Position numbers and translations under genes: made by a program
In this document: positions 34,193 to 43,336 of the stretch, in pieces
How the letters are laid out: every line of letters begins with the position of its first letter
Position numbering within the stretch: the first letter of the stretch is position 1
The notes under the pieces: model-generated
Database searches by the model: none
Told to the model about the DNA's origin: nothing
Seen by the model: the letters and a program-made list of their open reading frames with translations, nothing else
Origin: Knoellia sp. Soil729
GTDB taxonomy: Bacteria; Actinomycetota; Actinomycetes; Actinomycetales; Dermatophilaceae
Assembly: GCF_001427985.1 (NCBI RefSeq)
Contig: NZ_LMSA01000005.1
Location: forward strand, 1-64,000
DNA: 64,000 nucleotides
Reading direction: 5' to 3'

Positions 34193-35005
34193 TCAGGAAC
34201 GCTTCTTCGGGGCGGCGCTGACGCCTATCCCGCCGTCGGGGTGCACGACCCCGCCAGTGATGCCACGAGCGCGGTCGGACGCTAGGAAGACGTAACTCCA
34301 AGCGTGGTCCTCCCCGGACAGCGCCACCTTTAGCGGCACTCGGGAAGCCAGTTCCGCGGCCCGGCCGGGCGTGTCGCCTAGGCTGCGATCGGCTGCGCCT
34401 AGGCTCGACAAACCGCGGAGGTCGGTGCCCAGCGTGCCGCCCGGGGCGACACCATTAACCCTTACCTCGGGTGCCAGGTCGTGGGCAAGCGCGGTCACCA
34501 AGCCGCGCACAGCGAACTTGGAAGACAGGTAGAGCACGCCTCCCCGGCCCGGGTAGTAGGACGACGTAGATTCGGTGAGCAGTATGGTGCCGTGGCCGGA
34601 AGCCTGGAGGTGCGGCAGCGCGGCCTTCACAGACTGCAGATGAGACAGCACGTTGGTTCGAAAGATTTCCTCGAACGCTGTAGTCAACTGATCTGGGTCC
34701 AGATCGGTGATGCTGCGGTAAAAATCGAAGACCCCGACGCAGTTGACCAAGACATCCAGCCCCCCAAAGGCTTGCACCGCTGCGGCCACGGCCTCGTCGT
34801 TGGCCTGCTGCTTCGTGGCGTCGCCGACCGTGACGGGCACCTGAGGCAGCGAGTCACGCAGCGCCTGGCTTTTCCCGGCGTCCCGTTCGAGCACCGCGAC
34901 TTGGGCGCCCTGGGCCAGGAAGACGTCTACGATAGCTCGACCGATACCGGAGCCAGCGCCGACCACAAGCGCGCGTCGGCCCTCCAGCCAACCCTCCCCA
35001 GTCAC
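34193..35005 (-). CDS. phtB: Short-chain dehydrogenase (cis-dihydrodiol dehydrogenase, PhtB-like)
   Basis: A 270-residue SDR: cofactor motif ALVVGAGSGIGRAIVD, NNAG variant LVNCVGVF, catalytic Ser, Tyr and Lys in ILLTESTSSYYPG and VLYLSSKFAVRG. The GTG start at 35005 overlaps the stop of the 124-aa gene (GTGA). It would rearomatise the cis-dihydrodiol formed by the dioxygenase to the dihydroxyphthalate. An in-frame extension to 35143 was rejected because it reads through the upstream gene. Confidence 0.85.
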   Translation of the reverse strand: MTGEGWLEGRRALVVGAGSGIGRAIVDVFLAQGAQVAVLERDAGKSQALRDSLPQVPVTVGDATKQQANDEAVAAAVQAFGGLDVLVNCVGVFDFYRSITDLDPDQLTTAFEEIFRTNVLSHLQSVKAALPHLQASGHGTILLTESTSSYYPGRGGVLYLSSKFAVRGLVTALAHDLAPEVRVNGVAPGGTLGTDLRGLSSLGAADRSLGDTPGRAAELASRVPLKVALSGEDHAWSYVFLASDRARGITGGVVHPDGGIGVSAAPKKRS

Positions 35006-35376
35006 TGACGCCGACCCTTGGGGACGTCCAGTTCGCCAGCCTCGCCCATCGAGCCGTCGGAGATGACCCCACCCGTTTCCTCGGGAAAAAGCGGCCCAAA
35101 GGGGTTGCCGATCATCGCGGAGAACGTGGCTGTGGTCTGCCACGTGAGCGCCTCGAGCTCAAGCGAGTCCAGCGCCACCCACTGTCCGGATTTTGGTGAC
35201 TCGATGAGAAGCCGGCTGCCGTTGCGAGTGTCCACGCGGCGGACTCGCGCCTCGGCGAACTCGTTGGCGATGGAGATCACCTCGCCCAGCGCGTCCTGCA
35301 GGAGCGACGCGTGCTCCGCCGCCGCGCGACGGGCAGCGGCTGCGTCGACGTCCTCTCCTTCCCAGCTCAGGCTCAC
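35002..35376 (-). CDS. Conserved-looking 124-aa protein in the dioxygenase operon
   Basis: I do not recognise this family. The protein is acidic, starts with an Ala-rich helix (DAAAARRAAAEHASLLQDALGEVI), has a beta-type middle part (ARVRRVDTRNGSRLLIESPKSGQWVALDSLEL) and a Gly-rich tail with a FSAMIGNPFGPLFPE segment. It overlaps the small dioxygenase subunit and the dehydrogenase by 4 bases each, so it is translated stoichiometrically with them. It has no signal peptide. A role as an accessory or assembly factor of the oxygenase is possible but unproven. Confidence 0.7.
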   Translation of the reverse strand: MSLSWEGEDVDAAAARRAAAEHASLLQDALGEVISIANEFAEARVRRVDTRNGSRLLIESPKSGQWVALDSLELEALTWQTTATFSAMIGNPFGPLFPEETGGVISDGSMGEAGELDVPKGRRQ

Positions 35377-36041
35377 AGGAAGATCGCCAGGTTCTGCATC
35401 CGTATGACGGAGTCGTCGACCATGATCACCCGGCGGGCTAGGTACCAGTGACTGTCCACGCGGCGCAGGAGATCCTCTCTCCCGGCGGAAACGAAGGAGC
35501 CTGCGCGAACGTCGCCCCGGCTGCGGAATAGCAGGGTGGCGGATTCCACAATCAGGTGGTCCTCCTGCTCGGTGGCGAAGGTCCGCACGTTAGTGAGGTG
35601 GTGTCGGAGCCGGGAGGGCGGGTCCTCAGTCCAAGCGTGCTCCGTGAGGAAACGGGCTACCCGGCGGGAGAGCGAGTACTTGTTCTCATCGAAGTGCGCC
35701 ATCCCAGGCGAGGTGTCGAATCCTGCCCCGAGCGCTGTAGTGACCCGCACAGGCATGAGGTAGTGCACGTCGTCGGTCATGAGGTCGAGCCACTCACCGT
35801 AAGCCTGCGCATCGAGTAGCCACGCTTCGTTTACCAACCAGTGGTGCGCTTGGAGGTGGAGCGGGTCGTTGAAGGGCAGACTCCGCCCGACTCTCTGCAC
35901 GCGCGAGGCTTGCTTCCCCAGCACCGATCGTTCACTTAGCGTCTCCGCCGACTCTCCGATCGATTGGGACGTGGGGCCCGCCTGCGGACCAGTGATAGCT
36001 GCGGTGCCCGGATTCACGGGGGTGTGTCCGCCGGAGCTCAT
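35373..36041 (-). CDS. phtAb: Aromatic-ring-hydroxylating dioxygenase, small subunit
   Basis: A 222-residue beta subunit of a Rieske dioxygenase (NTF2-like fold). After a ~55-residue low-complexity N-terminal extension it shows HLQAHHWLVNEAWLLDAQAYGEWLDLMTDDVHYLMPVR and the C-terminal RVDSHWYLARRVIMVDDSV typical of the family. Its ATG overlaps the stop of the large-subunit gene. It is structural and needed for the alpha3beta3 oxygenase. Confidence 0.88.
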   Translation of the reverse strand: MSSGGHTPVNPGTAAITGPQAGPTSQSIGESAETLSERSVLGKQASRVQRVGRSLPFNDPLHLQAHHWLVNEAWLLDAQAYGEWLDLMTDDVHYLMPVRVTTALGAGFDTSPGMAHFDENKYSLSRRVARFLTEHAWTEDPPSRLRHHLTNVRTFATEQEDHLIVESATLLFRSRGDVRAGSFVSAGREDLLRRVDSHWYLARRVIMVDDSVIRMQNLAIFL

Positions 36042-37495
36042 GACTCAGCCACCGCTTCGGAAGCACCTGCCGCCAGGATTGCCCCACTGGCCTGTGGCGT
36101 CGCCCCGGCGGCCGAGTGCTGCGCACCCGGGTCTGAACCACCGACCTCTAGGGTAGAAGCTGTGGCTGGGGCCTTTTCCAAGTCGTCGGCCCACCGGTTT
36201 AGCAGCGCCCGCTGGTTGTGCTCGGAGTACCCGGTGCGTGCCGAGCCAGGACCGTGGAACTGTTCTTGGGTCAACTCGGGGCTCACTTCCGAGCCGTTCT
36301 TCAGAATGCCCATACGGCTGTTGAGCAGTAAACGGCGGGCCATGGAGCCCGCGGCAGTGTTGGTCAGCGACACCCAGTTCTCCACGTCGTCCTGTTCGAA
36401 CATGCCGGTCGAGCCGAAGCACATCAGGTAGGCCTTGTAACTCAGCGCCTTGAACTCCTCTGAGGCCTCTGCGTCCACGGCGAACCAGGACAGCACCTCG
36501 GTCTCGTCCTCGCTGATTGGCTGCCACTGCCGAATAGAAATGAAGGGCAGCACGTCATCGGACTCGCCAACCCGAGGCCAGTTGTGCACGAACGACAAGT
36601 TCGGGTAGACGGTCGCAGCACTGATCATGAAGCCGTCTTCGCCGATAACCTTCAGCTGGTCTTCGGATAACTGCTCCTTCATCCGGTCCACCATCTCCTG
36701 GGGGTAGCCCACGTAGCGCAGGCGCTGGTCCAGGTCGCCGTCAGGCAGCTTATAGGTGGTCCCGCCACCAGCACCGGCCCAGTAGGTGGCCCCCGATTTA
36801 CGCTTCTCGGCCTTCGGTTCACGGAAAAGGCCGATCTCGACCACCGAGGTGTGTGTCTGCGGCGTGTGATACATGTCGCCGGCGAAGTTTTCGGCGCCGA
36901 TCTTCCAGTTCGCCTTGATCCGCCATCGCTGCGGACCGCGTAGCTCGATGCCGCTGGAGCTCTGCTTAGTGTAAAAGTCCAGGTAAAACTTGAAGTCCCC
37001 GAGAAAGTCCTCGAGCCGCGGAGCGTCAGGATCCATCGACAGGAAGATCATGCCGTTGTAGCTCGCCAAGTTCGGCGCGGGGAGTAGACGCTGACCCTTG
37101 CGCTCAAAGCCCGCTTCGCCGCCGTAGGCATCTTGGTGGAAAGGTAGCCCGACGATACGACCATCATTACGGTACGACCAGCCGTGGTAGGGACAGCGGA
37201 AGTGGCTTGCGTTGCCCATCTCCGCCCGACACACCTGCATGCCGCGGTGCAAGCACATGTTGAAATGCGCTCGGATGACGCCCTGCTCGTCGCGGGTGAC
37301 GATGAAGGAGTCCTGCAGCACCCGGCGAACGACGTAGTCGCCGGGCTTAGCGATCTCGGACTCGTGCGCCACGAAAACCCAGGCCCGGGAGAAGACCCGA
37401 TCCTTTTCGAGTTCGAAGATCCCCCGGTCGTTGTACACGTGCGCGGGAATCATGCCGCGTCGGACATCGGCGAGGAGGCCGGTCTGGTCTGTCAT
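36038..37495 (-). CDS. phtAa: Aromatic-ring-hydroxylating dioxygenase, large subunit (phthalate 3,4-dioxygenase-like)
   Basis: A 485-residue catalytic alpha subunit. The Rieske motif is CLHRGMQVC ... CPYHGWSY (CxH-17-CxxH); the mononuclear iron site is in AENFAGDMYHTPQTH (D-x2-H-x4-H). The ATG at 37495 was chosen because the family starts here and AGGGG precedes it; a longer frame to 37636 is unlikely. The C-terminal ~40 residues are Ala-rich. Gene order large-small-(unknown)-dehydrogenase-ferredoxin-reductase-class II decarboxylase-IclR mirrors actinobacterial pht/pad operons for phthalate. Related substrates (isophthalate, cumate) cannot be excluded from sequence alone. Confidence 0.85.
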   Translation of the reverse strand: MTDQTGLLADVRRGMIPAHVYNDRGIFELEKDRVFSRAWVFVAHESEIAKPGDYVVRRVLQDSFIVTRDEQGVIRAHFNMCLHRGMQVCRAEMGNASHFRCPYHGWSYRNDGRIVGLPFHQDAYGGEAGFERKGQRLLPAPNLASYNGMIFLSMDPDAPRLEDFLGDFKFYLDFYTKQSSSGIELRGPQRWRIKANWKIGAENFAGDMYHTPQTHTSVVEIGLFREPKAEKRKSGATYWAGAGGGTTYKLPDGDLDQRLRYVGYPQEMVDRMKEQLSEDQLKVIGEDGFMISAATVYPNLSFVHNWPRVGESDDVLPFISIRQWQPISEDETEVLSWFAVDAEASEEFKALSYKAYLMCFGSTGMFEQDDVENWVSLTNTAAGSMARRLLLNSRMGILKNGSEVSPELTQEQFHGPGSARTGYSEHNQRALLNRWADDLEKAPATASTLEVGGSDPGAQHSAAGATPQASGAILAAGASEAVAES

Positions 37496-37549
37496 CGGTT
37501 GAACCCCTAAGGTGACGGTCGTTCTGCCAGGAAGAGTATCTCTCTGACA

Positions 37550-37579
37550 AGTAGAGCGCCCCATGAGGGGGTACGTCAA
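37550..37579 (-). promoter_or_regulatory. Predicted promoter of the dioxygenase operon
   Basis: On the minus strand TTGACG (37579-37574) is followed after 18 bp by TCTACT (37555-37550), 55 bp before the ATG. The palindrome CCCCATGAGGGG lies in the spacer and could be an operator for the IclR protein. The rest of the 389-bp region to the GNAT gene shows no gene. Confidence 0.45.
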
Positions 37580-37884
37580 GCATTCGTGGGGGTCTTCGTG
37601 GCACCGCTGGGGTATCACGACAGGAGGACGCCTCATCCTCGTCGCTGGGCGGGGACTTCGTCGACGGACTCCTCACGAACTGCCTCCGGCCCAGCCTTCG
37701 GATGTCGACAGTCAGGCCATTCCGTGCGTCCGGCTGACCCTTTCAAAGGGGATAGTTGGTTGCTATTGCTCGGCAGTCTCAGCCACCGTCGTAGAATCCG
37801 AGACCGCAAGCGGCCGGAACCCGTCAGCCGTGGATCGACAGAGTGCGCCCCGAGATTGGTAGCACCTACCGACGGGAGGAGTTC

Positions 37885-38403
37885 GTGCAAGACAGGATCG
37901 CCCTCACCACCGAGCGACTGGTGATGCGGCCGCTCACCCCTAGTTACCTGCCCGACATGCTGGACCTCTACTCGGACCCACAAGTGACCCGCTTCCTGCT
38001 GCCTATGGATAAAGCCGGCCACCAGCGCCGGCTCGAAGAGGCCGAGACCATGTGGGAGACTCGCGGTTACGGGCGGGTGGGCATCCACGACCGGGCCAGC
38101 GACAGGTTCCTAGGGCGGGGCGGCCTGCACTACTGGCCGCAGTTCGACGAGGTTGAGGTGGGGTGGGTGCTGCGCACCGACGCGCAGGGTTGCGGCTTAG
38201 CCACTGAAGCTGGTCGCGCCTGGCTGCATTGGGGACTCGCCCGGCTCGACGTCCCGTACCTAACCGCTTGCGTCGCGCCCGAGAATCACGCCTCGGTCTC
38301 CGTGGCGCAGAGACTGGGCATGTCCACCCTGCGTACCGACGCGTTGCACGACCGGCAGGTACTCGTCTTCGCGCTGCATCGAGGCATCACGGACGCCAAC
38401 TGA
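37885..38403 (+). CDS. GNAT family N-acetyltransferase
   Basis: A 172-residue RimJ/RimL-type acetyltransferase: LTTERLVMRPLTPSYLPDML, the acetyl-CoA loop region TDAQGCGLATEAGRAWL (a variant of Q/RxxGxG/A) and CVAPENHASVSVAQRLGM. The GTG at 37885 follows GGGAGGAG. It is divergent to the dioxygenase operon. Substrate unknown; such proteins acetylate ribosomal proteins, antibiotics or small amines. Confidence 0.8.
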   Translation: MQDRIALTTERLVMRPLTPSYLPDMLDLYSDPQVTRFLLPMDKAGHQRRLEEAETMWETRGYGRVGIHDRASDRFLGRGGLHYWPQFDEVEVGWVLRTDAQGCGLATEAGRAWLHWGLARLDVPYLTACVAPENHASVSVAQRLGMSTLRTDALHDRQVLVFALHRGITDAN

Positions 38404-38602
38404 GCCCTTCCAGCGTACACGGCCACCCATCCCAAGCCCGATGGTCCGTCTTCGTGACCGCGAACTTCGACGTGAGCTTCCAAGACCCATCGAGCTGCCC
38501 GTAGTGCTTGACAGGCAGCGCTGAGGTCGCCTAGACATTCGGCAGAAGACGGTTCTGCTGCAGACAGTGCCGTCTCACTTCTGCCGACAGGACGGCCCGC
38601 CC

Positions 38603-39511
38603 ATGGACAATCAACTTTTCCCGTACAGCCCGATCTATGAGCGCCTACCCCTCATCTGGCCTGGGGGTGCGCGAGTCGCTTTCTACCTCGGCCTCAACAT
38701 CGAGCACTACCAGATTGACAAGCCGTCCACCAGCATTTTCGGGGGAACCGCGGGCCTCGTTCCTGACCCTCTCAACTACGGCTGGCGCGACTACGGGGCG
38801 CGGGTGGGGATCTGGCGGCTGATCGAAAGCCTAGACAGGCACGGAGTTCCGGCGAGCGTGCTGCTCAACGCCGACGTGTGCAGCCGTTACCCGCAGATCA
38901 TGCAGGCGGGGCTGGAGCGCAACTGGGCCTGGCTGGCGCACGGCCGCGACAACTCGACTTTCGAGGCCGGAATGAGCCGCGACGAGGAGCGCGCCTACCT
39001 GACGGATGTAGTGACGACGATCGAGGCGGCGACGGGCCGCCGCCCCCAAGGCTGGCTGGGACCGGCGCTGACCGAGACGTTTGAGACACCGTCACTGCTG
39101 GCGGAGCTGGGCCTCGGATACACACTGGACTGGACCAACGATGACCAGCCTTATGAACTGGCTGTTCCGGGCATGCTAAGCGTGCCGTATTCCATCGAGA
39201 TGAACGACGTCACCCTGTTTGTCAGCAAGAGCTACACCGGTCCGGAATTTCTCCAGGCCGTAAAGGACCAACTCGATCAACTGTACGCGGATGCCGCCGA
39301 GAGCGGCCGAGTGATGGCGCTATGCATCCACCCGTTCAGCGTGAACCAGCCCTTCCGGCACAAGTATCTCGATCAGGCGCTCGAATACATCGCCGGGCAC
39401 GAAGGGGTTTGGCTGGCGACAAGCGATGAGATCGCCGACGCCTATCGCGCCCAACGTGCCGCAGACGATCGACCGACGCCGGCACAGGGTAGGGGGGAGG
39501 AGTCCCGATGA
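38603..39511 (+). CDS. Polysaccharide deacetylase family protein (PuuE-like)
   Basis: A 302-residue NodB-homology hydrolase. The N-terminal half has [14 protein letters not shown] and [28 protein letters not shown]; the later [36 protein letters not shown] is the hallmark of the PuuE/allantoinase branch that acts on cyclic or linear amides rather than chitin. The ATG at 38603 begins at the usual N-terminus. It overlaps the isochorismatase-family gene by 4 bases, so both probably act in one pathway of N-containing compounds. Confidence 0.8.
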   Translation: MDNQLFPYSPIYERLPLIWPGGARVAFYLGLNIEHYQIDKPSTSIFGGTAGLVPDPLNYGWRDYGARVGIWRLIESLDRHGVPASVLLNADVCSRYPQIMQAGLERNWAWLAHGRDNSTFEAGMSRDEERAYLTDVVTTIEAATGRRPQGWLGPALTETFETPSLLAELGLGYTLDWTNDDQPYELAVPGMLSVPYSIEMNDVTLFVSKSYTGPEFLQAVKDQLDQLYADAAESGRVMALCIHPFSVNQPFRHKYLDQALEYIAGHEGVWLATSDEIADAYRAQRAADDRPTPAQGRGEESR

Positions 39512-40176
39512 GCGAAGGTTCCGCAAGTTTGGTGCTGGCAGAGTACGCGCGGCTGCGCCAAGAATTCCGAGACAAGGGGTTCGGCAGTCGGGTCGGGTTT
39601 GGCCAGCGGCCAGCCTTGCTCGCGGTCGACTTCATCACCGGTTTCACTGATCTGCGCTCGCCCCTCGCTGGGGCACTGGACAGCCAACTCGCGGCCACCA
39701 ACCGGTTGCTGGAGCCGGCCCGGGCGGCAGGGATTCCGGTCATCTTCTCGACGGTCGCGTACGACGCGGAGTTGCAGGAGGCCGGCGTCTGGATTCGGAA
39801 GATCCCGGCCAACGGTTGGCTGGTCGAGGGCAGCGAGTGGGTAGAGGTCGACAAGCGCCTTGGGCAGCGAGCAAACGAGACGACCCTGATAAAGAAGTAC
39901 GCCTCGTGCTTCTTCGGTACGGACCTCGCCGCCCGGCTGGTCACCCGTAAGGTTGACACGCTGATCATCGCCGGGTGCACAACTAGCGGGTGTGTCCGAG
40001 CCACGGCGGTCGACTCCTGCTCCTACGGCTTCAATACCATCGTCGTCGAGGAGGCAGTCGGTGACCGTGCGGCTCTGCCGCACGCCGCGAGCCTCTTCGA
40101 CATCGATGCCAAATACGGGGACGTAGTCACGTTGGCGGAGGCAGTGGCGTATCTCTCGGGCCTAGGAGACTGCTGA
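39508..40176 (+). CDS. Isochorismatase-family cysteine hydrolase
   Basis: A 222-residue amidohydrolase with the Asp-Lys-Cys triad visible in [22 protein letters not shown] and [15 protein letters not shown]. It resembles N-carbamoylsarcosine amidase and maleamate amidohydrolase, and also the protein at 11512. Translation is coupled to the deacetylase gene (ATGA). The pair may hydrolyse an amide ring and then the resulting amide. Substrate unknown. Confidence 0.82.
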   Translation: MSEGSASLVLAEYARLRQEFRDKGFGSRVGFGQRPALLAVDFITGFTDLRSPLAGALDSQLAATNRLLEPARAAGIPVIFSTVAYDAELQEAGVWIRKIPANGWLVEGSEWVEVDKRLGQRANETTLIKKYASCFFGTDLAARLVTRKVDTLIIAGCTTSGCVRATAVDSCSYGFNTIVVEEAVGDRAALPHAASLFDIDAKYGDVVTLAEAVAYLSGLGDC

Positions 40177-40304
40177 TCAACTGGCGGTCCGGGGCGTCAG
40201 TTTGAGCAGCGGGACGGGCAGGACCTCTCCAATGCGCAGTGGTTGAGTCAGCCCTCACGGGGCGCGACAACGAGTTTGCGCTGCCCGTGTGGTCGATTGT
40301 GTGG

Positions 40305-40336
40305 GCCGGTCAAGGGCATGGCCGGTCAAGGGCATG
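40305..40336 (+). repeat. 16-bp perfect tandem duplication
   Basis: GCCGGTCAAGGGCATG occurs twice without spacing (40305-40320 and 40321-40336), next to the end of the IS1182-type transposase remnant. It may be slippage or a trace of transposition. Confidence 0.8.
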
Positions 40337-40348
40337 CTGCTGGCCTGC

Positions 40349-41309
40349 TCAGGCCAGCGTCCAAGCTCCGTTGTTGTTGGTCAGTACCAGGGCCAGGAGT
40401 CGACGCAGGTTCAGGGCGGCGGCACGGTGGTGCAGCCACGCGTTGTTCTTCGCGACGCCGCGGTAGGGCACGCGCCGGTTGCCTCGCACGAGCCACGCGA
40501 TCGATCGTTCGACCATCGGCCGATGGGTCCGGTAGGTGTCCTGGAAGGCCGGGTCTTTGGCGCGGGCCCGGTGCTCGCGCTGGAGTTGCTCGTGCTTATG
40601 AACGTTCACGGTGCGGCCGCTGGTGGCGGCGGTGCAGCGGGCGCGCAGCGGACAGCCCGGGCAGGCCACGCCGAAGGTCACGGTCCGCTTCGCGCTCAAC
40701 GAGCGGGTCACCCCGGCGGGGCAGGTTAGCGTGCCAGCGTCCTGGTCGTAGGCGAAGTCATCGATGATGAACCCGCCCTCGACCGCGGGCCGGCTGGGCC
40801 ACGGCTTGATCACCGGGGTGTGCCCTGCCTTCCCCAGGCGGGCCAGCATGTCACCGGTGCCATACGCAGAATCGGCCAACACCTCAACGGTGTTCGACGC
40901 TTCGACGTCCTTCGAACCCGCTCCGGGGCTGTTCCCGGTGCTGGACTCGATGGTGGTGTCGCGCTCGAGCAGCGCGGCCCCACAGCGGCGTCGCTGTTCT
41001 CGGGACCGCTGGCCTTGGTGACCGCGAACGCGGTACTCAGCCCGGTGTCCGGCTCGATGACAATGTGGGCTTTGAACCCGTCCTGACGCCGCTCCCGGCT
41101 CTTGTGCGCGTGCCGGGTGTCCGGGTCGACCGTGGAGATCACCCGGTCGGGCGCGGTCCGGCGCGATCCGCCACCGCCCATCGGTGCCATCGGAACCTTC
41201 CGCGGGCTCGACATCCTGCCCGGCGACCAACGCCAGCAGCGCCACCGCCTCAGCGGGCGTGCCGCCAGCCTTCTCAATCGACTCCAGGTCCAACACGGCC
41301 AGCAACGCC
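40349..41309 (-). pseudogene. IS1182-family transposase, C-terminal part with frameshifts
   Basis: It begins QALLAVLDLESIEKAGG, shifts frame near 41145-41165, continues as VISTVDPDTRHAHKSRERRQ and KAHIVIEPDTGLSTAFAV, and returns to the first frame near 40975 (run of four G where five are expected). It then reads to SVRSIAWLVRGNRRV-like segments and ALNLRRLLALVLTNNNGAW. Two compensating shifts plus the IS3 insertion make it non-functional. Confidence 0.85.
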
Positions 41310-41327
41310 TGAATCGCCCCGGGTTTG

Positions 41328-42279
41328 TCAGACGGTCAGTGCTGCCGGGAGCGGTTGCTCGTCGGCGTGGTTGTGACGGTAGTACTTGGCCTCGATCTCT
41401 GCCGGGGGTTTGGTAGGCCAGCGAGGAGTGGAGCCTGGTGTGGTTGAACCAGTCCACCCAGCCGAGGGTGGCGAGCTCGAGGTCGTCCGCGCCGCGCTAC
41501 GGCCCTTCCCAGTAGACGAGTTCGGCCTTGTAGAGGCCGTTCACGCTCTCGGCGAGGGCATTATCGTACGAGTCGCCGACGGTCCCGATCGAGGCATGAA
41601 GGCCAGCCTCGATGAGCCGGTCGGTGTACCGGATCGAGGTGTACTGGCTGCCCGCGTCGGAGTGATGGACCAGCCCGGTGACGTCGCGCCCTGCACGGCT
41701 CCGGCTCCACAAAGCCATGTCCAACGCGTCCAGCGGCAGGTCAGTCTTCATCGACGAAGCTGCCCGCCAGCCCACGATCATCCGGGAGAACACATCGATG
41801 GCGAACGCGACGTACACAAACCCGGCGAACGTGGCGACGTAGGTGAAATCGACCACCCACGGCTCGTTCGGTCGGGTCGCGGTGAAGTCCCGTTTGACCA
41901 GGTCCGCGGGCCTGATCGCGGCGTCGTCCGCAATGGTGGTCCGAACGCGGCGATTACGCCGAAACCCTTGCATCCCAGCGGTTTTCATCAACCGTTCGAT
42001 CGTGCATCGCGCCACCGGCGTCCCATTGACGGTGACGCCCTCACGACGCAACTGGTGGTAGATCTTCCTCGCCCCGTACAACCCGCCCCGGGACGCCTTG
42101 TGAACCCGGCACACCTCGTCCAGGACCAGCTCGTCACGCATCGCCCGAGCCGACAGGCCTCGAGCACGAGCGGCGTAGTACGTGCTCGGGGCGATCGGGC
42201 AACCGTGCTCAGTGAGCACCCTGCAGATCGGCACGACCCCGAACCTCTCGTGGTGGGCGTCGATGAACGCGGTCACCAC
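41328..42279 (-). pseudogene. IS3-family OrfB (integrase-core transposase), broken
   Basis: The rve domain is visible: WVVDFTYVATFAGFVYVAFAID with the first Asp, LVHHSDAGSQYTS with the second, and DSYDNALAESVNGLYKAEL with the Glu. An in-frame TAG at 41497-41499 replaces the Trp of the expected YWEGPWR, and a one-base insertion in a run of five C further on shifts the last ~25 codons. The natural stop would be at 41328. Confidence 0.88.
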
Positions 42280-42597
42280 GGCAGTCGCGGGTCGAGCTCC
42301 CGCGCGAAGAAAGACGACGCGGCGAGCAGGATCTCGTTGGCTCGCTTGAGTTCGCGAACCTCGGCCTGCAACGCCTTGATCGACGCCGCGTCCGTGCTCG
42401 TGGTCCCGGGCCGGCGGCCCTCATCGATCTCTGCTCGACGGACCCACCCGCGCAACGTGTCGGGCACGCCCCGACCTTCGGCGCAATCCGCTTGACGGCC
42501 GCGTTGAGCGACAACGACGTGTCCTCGCTCATCGCCTCCGCGACCAACCGCTGCGCCCGATCACGCAGCTCGTCCGGGTACTTCCTGGGTGCTGGCA
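42273..42597 (-). pseudogene. IS3-family OrfA, frameshifted
   Basis: It starts MPAPRKYPDELRDRAQRLV with a helix-turn-helix region, then loses frame after RIAPKVG near 42475 and continues in another frame as VPDTLRGWVRRAEIDEG and the leucine-zipper-like VRELKRANEILLAASSFFAREL. The break lies in the middle of orfA, far from the usual programmed shift site near its end. Confidence 0.8.
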
Positions 42598-42648
42598 TAA
42601 CTCCACCTTTCCGTGGAATCAGACCGTCCACCAGACCCGGGCGATTCA

Positions 42649-43202
42649 TAGCCCCGACCCGTCAATGCCTCCAGAGCGACACAGTTGGCCGCGACCAGCT
42701 CGGCCCCACCGGGAACCTCACGCCCGACCCGGCGGACCGCAGCCACCAGCTGGGTGACCGTGTCCTGGCGGGCGACCGCGTCATCAAGGACGGTCGAGTC
42801 CAACGCCCGCCGACGCCGGCCGGTCGCCGACCCCGTTTCGATGATTACCGCCCGGACCACCTCGAAGATTCGATGCGGACGAGCACTTGCTGCCAGTCGT
42901 CGCCGCCAGTACGTCAACGTCGAGGGGTGGAACGCGCCCGCGTCGACCGCGACCCCGCACGCCGCCTTCCACCGCAAGTCGAACGTCACCGCCTCGGCGG
43001 CCTCCCGGTCCGAAAGTCCTTGCAGCGTCTGAAGAACGATCACCGAAGCGACCACCTCAGGCGGCAACGACGGACGACCCCGACCCGAGGGGAACAGGTC
43101 CGCGAACATCTCCGCCGGGAACAACCGATGCCGGTACTCAGCCAGAGAGGCGTACACGCTCCCCGGCTCGAGGCGCTGTGCTGGCTGGTGCCAAGCCAGC
43201 AC
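42649..43202 (-). pseudogene. IS1182-family transposase, N-terminal part
   Basis: It starts at GTG 43202 with VLAWHQPAQRLEPGSVYASL, followed by GRPSLPPEVVASVIVLQTLQGLSDREAAEAV and DAGAFHPSTLTYWRRRL, all typical of the DUF772/IS1182 N-domain. It ends at ALEALTGRGYE, where the IS3 element starts. Confidence 0.87.
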
Positions 43203-43278
43203 AGCATGTCCCTTGCGCGACGTGTTCCACAGAGAGGCCCAAGCTCCCGAAGGAGTTCTGACGCGGAGCCAGTGAAAA

Positions 43279-43300
43279 GTTGCACGACATGTTGCACGCC
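43279..43300 (+). repeat. Arm-type repeat pair near the right att copy
   Basis: GTTGCACGA (43279) and GTTGCACGCC (43291) with a 12-bp period, in the same position relative to the tRNA fragment as the pair at 12392. Confidence 0.5.
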
Positions 43301-43336
43301 GACCGCCACACCCCCGCTGACCTGCGATTACACGTA

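Larger units (their letters stand above)
41310..42648 (-). mobile_element. IS3-family insertion sequence, decayed
   Basis: A 1,339-bp element with terminal inverted repeats TGAATCGCCCCGGGTTTGTC (left) and TGAATCGCCCGGGTCTGGTG (right, complement strand). No 3-bp target duplication is found (GCC and TAG flank it), which fits the adjacent deletion in the host transposase. Both reading frames are damaged. Confidence 0.85.
40337..43260 (-). mobile_element. Decayed IS1182-family element with a nested IS3-family element
   Basis: The two parts of one transposase (42649-43202 and 40349-41309) are separated by a 1.34-kb IS3-type element. About 30 codons of the transposase are missing at the left IS3 junction. 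The outer ends are approximate: I did not find clear terminal repeats. The hairpin CTGGCCT-GCTC-AGGCCAG overlaps the transposase stop. Confidence 0.7.

Noticed and set aside
42273-42597. Programmed frameshift of an IS3 orfA-orfB pair
   Set aside because: The break is in the middle of orfA, without a slippery heptamer at the usual place, and other lesions are present, so it is a mutation.
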